From contig BSBK01001869.1 of the NCBI GenBank assembly GCA_027943335.1, positions 829,001 to 893,000 on the forward strand: 64,000 nucleotides of DNA. Direction: 5' to 3'. This DNA comes from Chamaecyparis obtusa (Eukaryota; Streptophyta; Pinopsida; Cupressales; Cupressaceae). Positions within the stretch are counted from its first letter, which is position 1. Each line of letters begins with the position of its first letter. The notes beneath the pieces were generated by a model. That model was not told the DNA's origin, did no database searches, and saw only the letters and a program-made list of their open reading frames with translations. Both the position numbers and the translations under genes were made by a program. Below are positions 35,150 through 45,464 of this stretch, piece by piece.

Positions 35150-35745
35150 TTTCGAAGACGATATAAATGGTGTCATCCCCTCTACGCAGACATTCTTTTA
35201 CAAGGTTTTTAAAATGTTGCAGCTTCCTCAATACAATAATCGTGGATTTCCTTTTTTTAAAAGTTAAAAGACTTTTTCGTGATCTGCATTAGTATTATCG
35301 AAGCGTCAAATGTACATCAGCAACCGATCCGCATTAATACTTCTGAATATTTTATTATTTACTATGAAGCAATAATCATAATTAATTGTATTCATGATAG
35401 AATCTTTTTAATAATCAAATATTTATTTTATATTTTTCATTTATTATGATACTATTTTGTATTTATTCTTTGATTAATATCTTAAATGTAATTTTTAATA
35501 TATAAGAAACAATATTTTAATTTGTATGATAATTGAAAAAATTACATTATCTTATAAATAAAAGTAAAATAAATTGATTTTTTTAATCTTATTATATTTG
35601 AACTAATTTATATTTATTAATTTTAAATATGTAAGATGATAAAAATATTTAAAAATTAATAATAAAAAATAATATTTATTAAATAATAATAAATATTTTT
35701 AAAAATCTATTTAATCTCTATTTACTTTACATAGATTACTAAGTA

Positions 35746-35777
<32 letters not shown>

Positions 35778-36440
35778 AATACTAGATTTACTTTATGTCT
35801 AGCAATATAATGTATGGTATAGAAATGATCTCATGGTCCAGAAGAAAGTATAATTATAAAGTAATATATCTCACCCACAAGCCTCGGCATGTACATTGAA
35901 CTTATTGATCCAATTACTAGTATATTCCTATTATAGATCCAGCCAGCCATATGGTCCCTCAATCACAAACTACCCCAAATTAAATGAATTTTCAATATCA
36001 ATATAGCCACCCAAAAAAATATTGTCCCAAGCTTACAACATATACAGCAACTTTGCAACAAAAAGCCTCTCCCTCGTGTATCTAATGGACTTCCCGTCAC
36101 ATGCCATATCTGCATTGAGTGGTAGTTCTTTGAACGTTAAGAAACGCCAGGGCAAAATGACACAGAACCCATTTTCTTCACAACTTCAATATTCGTTTCG
36201 AGGAACTGCCCATGCCTCAGTTCTTAGGCGAAGAGCTCGATGCTCAGAGTACTAATCTGTTTCCGCTTCATTTGATTCCTCTGTTCGAAGTCATGGAGGA
36301 TCAGGTAGGGCCTCATATTGAAGCGGACACATAATCACACGAGGGTTTTGTCCCCTGTTAACGTATCATTGAAGCGTTGCTTTCCTAAAAGATTTCTAAA
36401 TAATGGGAGGTGCCAAAGGACTCTTTAAGGGCCTGTGTTC
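35150..36440. other. AT-rich intergenic region with (TA)n microsatellite
   Basis: A (TA)n run occupies about 35747-35772. A short frame at 36079-36255 ending RRRARCSEY continues in frame after its stop for about 20 more codons. Its codon use looks less AT-biased than the flanks, but I do not recognise it. No element boundary was seen. Confidence 0.4.
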
Positions 36441-36455
36441 GGATATATTGGCCAG

Positions 36456-36730
36456 CGTAAGGGTTAGAGTTAGTTTAATGTTGTGGTAAAGGTTAAGATA
36501 CAAGGTTTAGAGTTAGGTTTAAATCAAATATAGTGTTATGGTTAAGGTTAATATTTGGTTAACTGTTAGAATAAGATTAGAGGCATGGTTATCGATTGGA
36601 TGTCAGTTTTAGAGTTAGCATTAATATAATAGGTGGTAGTGTGATATTTAGGTGTAAGGTTAGAGTATTTGGTTAGGGTAAGGGTTTGGTATAGTTTTAT
36701 AACATTGATTAGGGTTAGGGTTAGAAGTAG
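36456..36730 (+). repeat. Degenerate GGTTAG-rich, telomere-like tract
   Basis: GTTAGGGTTAGGGTTAG occurs near 36709-36727. The preceding 250 bp are filled with variants such as GGTTAAGG, GGTTTAGAG, TTAGAGTTAG and AAGGTTAG. This resembles a decayed interstitial telomeric tract (plant unit TTTAGGG, with some TTAGGG). Confidence 0.55.
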
Positions 36731-37144
36731 AAATAATTAATATTTATAAGATATCTTTTGTAATTAATTTCTCAAATTTATTTGGCACATCCATTGAAGG
36801 CATTAATATTAGAAATACATGAGTTTAACAAAACATGTTGCAAAACTTTGTAAGTAGAGTAGTAAACATCACTTGAATAGTCAAAACAATTTATTTTTCT
36901 CTTGTTTATGAAACTTACATAGATGAAAGGGGAAACATAAGTCCCACTACAACTATTTAGATGAAGTAAGAAGTGTGAAAGCCAAGATAAGAACAAACTA
37001 ATTACAAAACCTTTCTCCATAATGATGCAAGTACATAACACATTCTTCAACGCTTAAGATGGTATTGCAACCCTTATTTGAACAATGATCATGGTAGACT
37101 TCTTTCATCGTTGACAGAAACACATCTACTTTTACAGATGTCTC

Positions 37145-37471
37145 TGTTATGATAGGTTATCCTATACCCATGAGCTAGTCTATAGACATCCTCCAAAAGA
37201 GAGAAGTATTCAACACTATATTGTATTGAAATGAGGTGTTTACAAAGATACATGGGCTCTGCTTAAATAGGCAAGAGTAGTTAGGTAGAGTGGACAAGGT
37301 TAGGACAAGTGTCTCAACTTGGAGGAAGTAGAGTTTTGATAGAACTCTACAATATCCTCTTAGATGAGTTAGAGTCCAAATAGGACTCAATGATATCCAT
37401 TTACCTAATAAATGTATTGACCTAAGTAAACTTAAGTAATAAGTAAATAGTAAGAACTATTTACTCTAACA
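37145..37471 (-). repeat. Copia-type LTR, apparently alone
   Basis: On the minus strand a polypurine run (AAGGGGGGG) is followed by TGTTAGAGTAAATAG. About 327 bp later comes TATCATAACA, giving TGTTA...TAACA ends. CTATTTAAGCAGAGCCC and TTTCAATACAATATAG look like the promoter and polyadenylation part. The polypurine tract marks it as a 3' LTR of a minus-strand element whose body lay to the right. No partner LTR was found in the window. Confidence 0.65.
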
Positions 37472-39330
37472 CCCCCCCTTAAGTGTAACTTAGGGAGTAC
37501 AATAATGCTATAGAAAATTTTTATGGGTCCCAACAACTAGGCCATGTTAGGTACCCATGTACAACTACAATGCAATCTCTCATAACCAGAGAAAAGGGAA
37601 AAACCCAATGGGAGAAAAATCCTCTCCAAAAGAGAGAACAAGAAGGTCTAAGAAGCCTTCAAAAACATGTCTTGAAATCATGAATGTGAACACCACTGAA
37701 GCATAAAGGATCTGTAGACAACTGTTGATGACTATTCTAGTGCTATATCTGATGATCTCCTCTGAAGAAGATGATGATCAGGAAGACAATAATCTGTATG
37801 AGTGCTCCAACTGACACTTCTCGAACATTGATCAGATGTCAAAAATGGCAATAGCATCCGTCGATCAAAGATACATACGACACATGAATCTGCATGAGTG
37901 ATCTTCACTACATAGCCAATGATGTTGTTTGAGCGATACCATTATCACTTCTCAACTTTTTTGAAAATGCAAGTGCAATAGTCTTAAAGGAATCCAAGAG
38001 TGTTTCAACACACTTCAAGTGAAACCAAGGAACTTCCATTGAAAAGGAATGCAAGAGTGTCTCAGTACACTTCAAGAGAAACCAATGAAGAATTAGCACA
38101 AAAATGAATAGTAGGATAACCCTCCCATAATGCTGACTTGGGTGAGGCTTGATAGCCACTAGAATGATGTGTCACCATGCTATGCAAAAGGGACCAAAAG
38201 TATCTGCAACTAAGAAAAAGGTGTGTGCGGTTAAACTACACACTCACACGAGGCAAGAATATCAGTGATTTTTCTGTTGTCATGGAGGAACTCTCATGCT
38301 AACAAATTTGTGATTGGCAAACAATGGCTCTACACAACCCCCCATGGCACTTTATAGTTTAGTGCAAGTACAATAATATGGCACATCATGTGTGCAAAAT
38401 CCCCAAAAGGCATGGATGGACACTGGATCTAATGTGTCTATAATAGAAGTGCTTACATGATTCATAAGGACAACTCAAGCAAAAACTTGAAAAAAAATTG
38501 CACTAAGGAAGTGCATAAAATCACCTTCGCGATGACGCTCACCTATTAGGGCTGAAAGGTGGAAGAAATGGCCCACCCCTCTTAAGTACCTAGGGGCATG
38601 GGTTTGGTCCTCCATGGGACCATCATCTCACCATGTCAGAAAAGAGTGCCCCTCCCAGATGGAGAGGGCCCAAGGAGAGTTGAGTAGGTGGTTAGGTTTG
38701 ATGGTGGCTCTGTGCACCAACCCCTATAACCACCAAGAAATTACAGTCATTGATCACTTGAAATGGACAATAGGGACTGAAAAAAATGCTAGATGCACTT
38801 GTGAAGCACAAGAAAGGCTCTCAGTTGCATAGTTTGACCCGAAAGGCACTCACGACTCTGCAACAAGAGACAAGAACATGTGCACTGGAGAAGAGCCATA
38901 GGCCTGATAAAAAAGAAAGTGTAGTCAAATCATCATAAACCAATGAATGGAATCACTTAGAGAAGAGCATGATGTAGATGCCAAGCTCAATGCAGATCAA
39001 AGAGCATAATTTGGTGAGGCTTTGTGCCGGTCACTAGTGACTTTGAAGCAGGCCTCCCAAGAGCTCCAGTAGGAAAGAAACGTTGGTCACTAGAAGCTAC
39101 AGTGCGGGTGTGACCAATCTCCACGCTCTGAAAGGTGCCGACCAGTCTCCAAAAGGCGTGCCTTCATAAAGAAATCACCCTGGTGCAAATATTCCTCTAC
39201 TTTTGAGATCAAGACCATACTATTTGCCAGCATGTTCCACCGGCTGTAATAAAGACACTAGCACATTTTTTAAATCTCTACCCATGTGCGATCATTGATA
39301 ATTGAGTAGATAGGAATTCACTAAAAAGTG
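37472..39330 (-). other. Probable remnant of the Copia element body, undefined
   Basis: It joins the polypurine end of the Copia LTR at 37471. I find no intact domain. There is a short duplicated phrase (CACTTCAAG with GAAACCAA) near 38005 and 38065. N4 begins at 39331, and the flank resumes at 56502. Confidence 0.35.
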
Positions 39331-39478
39331 TGTCATGTCCCCATTTTGGTTGACATCGTTTGGCATGACGGATTTGCCTATCATCGACTCTCGTAGGAAA
39401 ATGGTTTGGAGAGAGGGTCATTATGTTGATCATTTGATTGCATATTGCTGACAGAGCCTACATCCAGTTTGGGCCTAC
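39331..39478 (+). repeat. N4 5' LTR, first part
   Basis: Matches 54609-54757 with several C/T and G/A differences. It ends in the CCTAC that was duplicated when N2 inserted. Confidence 0.9.
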
Positions 39479-40324
39479 TGTAGACATGGAAAATTGGCAA
39501 AGGCTTAATTCAATCAAAAGGTGCAATCAAATCATCAAAATAGCATGAAAAATCAATAAATGGAACAAAGGCAATTCAAATCAAAGGAAAATTCAATTAA
39601 ATGATTAAATGATTAAATAAAGCTTGAAAAGGGGAAAAATACTACGAAATTGATTAAATTCAATTAATGAAATAGTTGTTGAAAGAAAAAATCAAAATGA
39701 ACCTCTTACCCTTCATGGCTAAATTTAATTACTTTAATTAATTAATAAATATGAAATTCCCTCAACAAAGGAAAAAGGAGATAAAATGGACACAAATCAC
39801 TCACTTTTGTTGAAATGGTCCAGCCTTTTGAAACCATTTAAATGTTTGTCCTCCAATTTATGGACAAAGCAAAGCCAATTGACCTTACTCAAGCATAACC
39901 ATGGTTATCTCACTCTACCCCCTACCCTTGGGAAAATCTTATAAATAGAAGGCATTTTGAGGCATTATTCATCCACTCCATATCTTTGAATTGCAGCAAA
40001 GCTCTTGCAATTTGCATCCACATCACTCACTTAGCATTTTCATTGATAATTAGCTTCAATTGTTGATCATTTTAGAGATTTTCTTATCAAATAGAGCTAG
40101 AATTTGATAATTAGATCTAGTTTGCATATCATTCTTAGTTCAATTCTCATAATTAGAGTGTCACTAGTGAGGATTTGCAGCTGAGAGCCTCATTTACCAC
40201 TTCAATTTAGAGAACCATGAGATATTTAGATTAATTTGTGCATTATTTAGATTAGTTTGCTTTGAATAATGTAAATTCTCTTTAAATCTTGTTATTTCAT
40301 GAAGGTGTAAATCACTCACACACA
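39479..40324 (+). repeat. N2 5' LTR
   Basis: 846 bp. A TATAAATA box is at 39940-39947, about 385 bp before the LTR end. The AT-rich U3 contains TTAATTAATTAATAAAT. Confidence 0.95.
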
Positions 40325-40326
40325 AA

Positions 40327-40346
40327 TGGCGCCCACCGTGGGGCTC
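40327..40346 (+). promoter_or_regulatory. N2 primer-binding site
   Basis: TGGCGCCCACCGTGGGGC begins two bases after the LTR. This sequence type is frequent as primer site in plant gypsy elements. It differs from the G1 site although the two elements share their 3' ends. Confidence 0.8.
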
Positions 40347-40437
40347 TAGGCCTCAAATTTATCATAATTTCCACATTATTTGCAAAATTTAGGCTAGAAT
40401 TGCATGATTTTTCTCACTGTTTGCAGGTTACAGGAAA

Positions 40438-41130
40438 GAAATCATGCCTGCCGGTAAAGAAATCATGCCTAAAGCAAAGAGATGTCGCTTCCGGAAATTA
40501 AAATGTCACCTGGAGTCTGAACGATCACGCTTTTCAGCCTGCAGAGTCACGCTTCTGGAGAAAGAAATCACGCCTGCAGAAATTAAATTCTCGCCTCACG
40601 GACAAGCAGCTGATGCCTTTGGCTATTTAGATGTCACCTGGAAAGAATTAAAAGCCGCGGCCAAGGAATCATTTTACGCCTAGTGTAAAGGGAGTTTCCT
40701 GCCTTTCGCATTTAATTTCTCGCTTTGAGTATTTTAAATGTCGCCTTGGATTAATTAAATGTCGCTTCTATGAATTAATTTGTTGCTTGCAATAAATAGT
40801 TCACGCATTGTTTTAATTTGATATCGCACTTAACTACTTTAATCTCGCTTGAGCCCCTTTTGGTGACGCTCGCGGTTAAAGTAATTACGTCTTTATTAAA
40901 TTAGATCTCGCCTTTAGCATGGACAATGTTGCCTGGTTTAGCATTTATATTGTATCAGAGTAATTGCTGTTGTCGCATGTATTAAAGATTTCACGCGTTT
41001 GAAAAATTTAAGATCGCACTTGCCTATTTTAATCTCGCTTGAGCCCCTTTTGGTGACGCTCACGGTTAAAGTAGTCACGTCTTTGTTAAATTTTATCTCG
41101 CCTGTAGTCTGGATGATGTCGCCTGGCTGT
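40438..41130 (+). repeat. N2 leader array: AAATCACGCCT/AAATGTCGCCT motif every 21 bp, about 33 units
   Basis: The core G of GCCT/GCTT/ACCT falls at 40446, 40467, 40487, 40508, 40529, 40551, 40572, 40593, 40615, 40636, 40678, 40701, 40722, 40743, 40764, 40785, 40805, 40826, 40847, 40868, 40889, 40910, 40931, 40975, 40995, 41016, 41037, 41058, 41079, 41100 and 41121. Spacing is 20-23 bp or a multiple. 40826-40935 and 41016-41125 are near-duplicates, nine periods apart. The same motif, strand and position relative to the primer site are found in G1. Confidence 0.92.
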
Positions 41131-42392
41131 ATTTTCTCTATTTTGTCAAAAATTGTTAAAATGATGACTGAATTTTAACTCTATGTCCATTTTTCTGTCT
41201 CAGATACAGGCTCTGTCACAGAAAAGTTCTCAAAATTTATTTATTTTTTTTTTTTGCATGCAAAAAAGAAACAAAAAAGGACGTCCTATTAGAGTATACC
41301 TTGCACCTTTTGGATTTAATTTGCAAATATTTGAGTTCAAAAAAAATCAAGAGCTTAATCAATTTGATCATTTTAAGCTTTTTGATTTTGGTTTCCCCTC
41401 ACTTTGTATGAATTTGTGTTGACTAACTTGTTGGTGGAGGGAACGTTTTGCTAAGGTAAGGGAAGGATTTGGAGAGAAAACAAGAAAATCTACTACTTAA
41501 AAATGTGCCTAGCCTTTGCTAGCATCGTTTGAGGTATTTCTCTTATCAAGCTTGCACATTCCCTTAGCTTGTGGCATTTCAAAGTTCAAAACATAGTTTA
41601 ATCATAAAAGGAAAAAATAAACACTTTAATTCTAAGAATCCCTTTGTCACGGGGTTGAAAAAGAACCAAATTGATTGTGAATGTTTGGGATAAGGGAAAA
41701 GCAATAGGGATATGCTCTTCACTCTTTGAGTGAATCAAATTCCCAAACTTGCTCTACCAAATCCACTTTTTATGCTTTCAAATGAACATGTTTAAAACTT
41801 AGTGGGCTCGCCTCCCAAGATTGCCTTAAAAGGGCCAGTGAGAGGGACAGCCCAAAGTGGGATACACTTGCTTTTGCCACGAGAATCTGACCCACTATAA
41901 AATGAAACGCATGTATCCTTAATGGGGTGCACGACAAAAATGATTTTAGCTCTTTCGAACTTCCTCTAGTAGTCTTAACAGATTGCGCAAAATCGTACTT
42001 CGGTGCGTGTGGGAAGCCCCTTAACATACTTGGGGGATGAAAGGCTAAGATCTATTTTGAACGGAAAACTTACTACAAAATAGTAAAAATAACAAAAACT
42101 ACCTAGTAGAGCCATTTAAAAGCCAAATTTGTTCTAGGTAGCTTGCTTGAAAGTCTTTCTTGTGATCAAACCCGTGGAAACATTCAAGAATATACACATT
42201 AGAATGATCTAGGGATATGGTGAATTATTGATGTGTGTGTTGAGATTGTCTTCAACTTTTCAAACAAGAAGTTCTAAAGTACTTGATCAAACTACAATTA
42301 AATTTTTAAATCTTATAAACTGATCAATACCATTTACCCATTCCAAACCAACCCAACCAGATTGAAATTAAAGAAGGAAGGATTGATCCATA
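41131..42392 (+). other. N2 leader between the array and the ORF
   Basis: No coding motif is visible. It has a T run near 41240 and several short frames, and is probably untranslated. Confidence 0.4.
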
Positions 42393-45217
42393 ATGATGAG
42401 CCTATTTGAGAAACAAATCAATCCTATTATGGAACATAATTATCAAAGTCAAGATCAAGATCTCCATAGGAATCAAAGTGAGGAGGTTTTTGAAGATGAT
42501 GTTGTTGAAGCATCCCAAAGTCCCAGGTTTCTAGAAATAATGGAATTACTTTTGAAGTGGGATAAAGACACATATTTTCTAGCTTTAGCTCAAGCAGGAG
42601 CTAAACTTCCTTATAATTGTGACACATCAACCTTGAGAAAGAATGAGGAAAACCAAAGAGATACATCATATAAAATGCCCTTATTAATATCAAGCTATTC
42701 TTTTCAAAGTGATGAGGTGTCTAAAGATGATGTTGTGAGAGCATCCCAAGATCCCGTGTTTATAGAAATAATGGAATGAATTTTGGACTGGGATAAAGAA
42801 GCATATTTCCTAACTTTACCTCAATCAGGAGCTAAGCTTCCACACAATTATGACATGTCAACTTTAAGAAAGGATGAGGAAAAACAAAAAGATACTTTAT
42901 CTAAAAGGCGATCATTAAGATCAATGTGTCCTTTTCTTTATAATGATAGGCCATCCATATCTTCATTGTCCTCATATCAGAATGTCCATTGGAATCAAAA
43001 TGATGAGGTGTCTGAAGAAGAAGTTTCAGAAGCAATTCAAGATCCCCTGTTTATGGAAATAATGAAATTAGTCTTGGAGAAGGATAAAGAAGCATATTTC
43101 ATGGAGTTAGTTCAAGCAGGAGCTAAGCTTCCTCATAATTTTGACATATCAACCTTGAGAAAGGATGAGGAAAAGCAAAAAGATACTTTATCTAAAGAGC
43201 CATCATTAAGATCAATTTGGCCATTCCTTTATGATTATGGGCCATCTGTATCTTCATCCTTCTCACAAAAAGAATCATTTCAGAGAAACAAAGTTATCTC
43301 AGATCAAAGGAAATTGCATAATCAACCTATGTGTGATCAAGATAATAAAGAATATGGAGTGAAAAAAACCACTCTCAAGCAAGATCTAATTCAAAAACCT
43401 CCATATAGCAAGAGTAATCCATTCATCCTTTGTCCATCTCCTAACAAGGTTTCTCCCTGGATGACTTGTACACCTTTCATCCTTCATCCATCTCCCGAAC
43501 CTCTATCTAGCAAAGATCCTCCCATAACTAGCATTCCTTTCATTTTTTCTTCATCTCCCAAAGCTCCACAATTATCCAAAATTCCTCCATCAAAGAATGA
43601 GCCTAATGTTGACACTTTTCCCATTAACTATGTCTACCCTCAAGGGCTACCTCTAAAAGAAACCCAAGCTAACTCACATCTTGCTGCAGATTGTTTCCAT
43701 GCTTCAAAGATCTTAGAACCCAAAGCTTCATGTGCCTCAATGCCTATTATACTTATTCAAGAGGATCCTACACCATTCTTCCAAACATTCCCCACACATA
43801 TCCAAACATCTACCTTGTCCTTAGAAGTGGCTTCATGTCAAGAAGATAATCCAAAGAGAAAAGAGATAAATAGTGATAAAGATCAAGATCAAGATTATAT
43901 ACAAACCCCTCCCATATTTGATGAAGGTCCCATATCCCTTGAACCTTGTGATGATCCCCTTGCATCCTTTCATGTCTTTCAAGATGATATCCTTCCGTTC
44001 CAAGAACAAAGTACCCTTCCAAGTTCCATATTTTCTCCACTTCCCGAGCAAGATCAAGATATCCCTTCCATAACTTCCAATGAGCATATTGAAAATCAAG
44101 AGCAAAATACCTTCGCTACACAATTCAAAGATCCTTGTCAAGATAAAAGTATCCCATCATTTCCTTGTCATATTCCTCCATGTTCACCTCAAGAAAACAT
44201 CATTCTTCCAAATCCCTTGCAAGATAATAAATCCACTCAAGCTTCAGTTGATCCTATCAAATGTGTTCCTATCAAAGCTACTCATGAGCCTATTGGTATA
44301 AAGATAAATCCTAAAGATGAGAACGTTGACGATGGAGCTCCTTTCAAAGATATTGATATCCCTTTCACACCTTATATCCCTCCATTCAAATACAACCACA
44401 TACCTCCACTATCCTCCAAATCCATTTTGGGTGCCTATGTCCCAAAACAAAAGTCTTCATTCCTTCCATCCATACTAGGTCCATATATTCCCCCATCAAC
44501 CATTCCTATCATCCCTAGCTATCCATTCACTTACCCTACCATGTATCAAGATCAACAAAGACACACATACTTGAAGAATGTCCAAACACCGATCCATATG
44601 GACCATCCATATTATTCCTATTCATCCACAATTCCTAAGTCTTTTGGAAGCAATGTTGATGTGCAACATAAAAATCATAAATCCAAGAATCCATATGTGC
44701 ATAAAAATCACAATGTCCCATCTAATCGACATGTGAATGAAAAGAAAAATGAAATATCCAAAAGGCCGCAAAGGTCCATCAAGCAAAAAGAAAAAAATAA
44801 AATGTAGGTTCCTAAATCCCTCATTGAAGAAATGCATTCAAAAGCATTCCAAAAGGAAGAAAAATCAAAGAATATGTGGATTTCCAAGTCATTGTTGAAA
44901 GACTTGCACACAAAAGAAGAATCAAAATTGACATTCAAGCTTCCAAAGGCTTCCATTCCATCTCCTTCCAAACATCCATCATCTTCCTATATCCAAAAAT
45001 CCACTACCTCAAAAAGATCCTTACCTCCGTCATCTATTGTTCCTCCATCATTCCACCACTCTTCAAAGTGTGTGTCAAAGTTGATCTTGCCAACATTTCC
45101 ATCTTCAACATACCTTTTTCTTATCCTCACATTCATTTTCCAATGCATACTTTCCGTACTTCCATCCCTCTTATCAATATCTTTGAGCATCCTAGTCATA
45201 CCCATGGTTTATTATAG
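42393..45217 (+). pseudogene. N2 ORF of unknown function with three repeated modules
   Basis: The frame opens at the ATG 42393. TGA at 42777-42779 and TAG at 44805-44807 interrupt it. N3 has Trp at the latter site, so that TAG is a mutation. The first 290 residues hold three copies of a block of about 95 residues: ASQDPxFxEIME, WDKEAYF, QAGAKLPHNYD, STLRKDEEKQKDTLSK. A long Pro/Ser/Ile-rich region with many PFIL..SP and IPPF phrases follows, then a Lys-rich end. Near 45040 an 11-bp difference from N3 shifts the frame. In the N3-like frame the protein ends THGLL at 45217. I recognise no gag or pol domain. It may be a private structural protein of the element family. Confidence 0.75.
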
Positions 45218-45269
45218 CATATCTTTCAGAGGAGCATTGTCCAAAGATTCTAATGTTGGGAAAATATTG

Positions 45270-45330
45270 AAAAATACAAAAAAAGAAAAAAATAAAGAAA
45301 AAAATAAAAAAATGAAAAAAGAGAAAAAGT
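45270..45330 (+). other. A-rich tract after the N2 ORF
   Basis: About 60 bp of almost only A with some G and T, located between the ORF end and the first bulged hairpin, as in G1 and N3. Confidence 0.7.
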
Positions 45331-45335
45331 GCCTT

Positions 45336-45459
45336 GGTGAAAACCTAGCAATAGGCACCTTGGTAGCAAAAATAAAAAGAAATAAATCTAGGGTGAAAAC
45401 CACTTCTTGTGGCGCCTTAGACAAGTACCATGATGAAAACCTGGCAAACAGGCATCATG
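45336..45459 (+). other. Three bulged AAAA hairpins in the N2 3' region
   Basis: 45336-45359: outer GGTG/CACC, AAAA bulge, inner CCTA/TAGG, loop GCAA. 45388-45420: outer CTAGGGTG/CGCCTTAG, AAAA bulge, inner CCAC/GTGG, loop TTCTT. 45429-45459: outer CATGATG/CATCATG, AAAA bulge, inner CCTG/CAGG, loop GCAAA. Stem bases differ between units but pairing is kept, while the AAAA bulge is constant. Confidence 0.8.
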
Positions 45460-45464
45460 CGTAA

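Noticed and set aside
36022..36255. 77-codon frame ending RRRARCSEY
   Set aside because: Codon use looks somewhat gene-like and the frame resumes after the stop, but I recognise no family and see no promoter or splice evidence; left as an unassigned stretch.
37574..37625. GGGAAAAACCC-type phrases near the Copia LTR as bulged hairpins
   Set aside because: Simple stems with an A loop; the constant AAAA bulge plus inner stem arrangement is not present.
44832..45464. Strongly hydrophobic C-terminal reading frame in N2 (two membrane-like segments), possibly an envelope-like domain
   Set aside because: It arises from an 11-bp difference against N3 that shifts the frame. In N3 the uninterrupted main frame ends without this stretch. 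The hydrophobic frame is probably a shadow.
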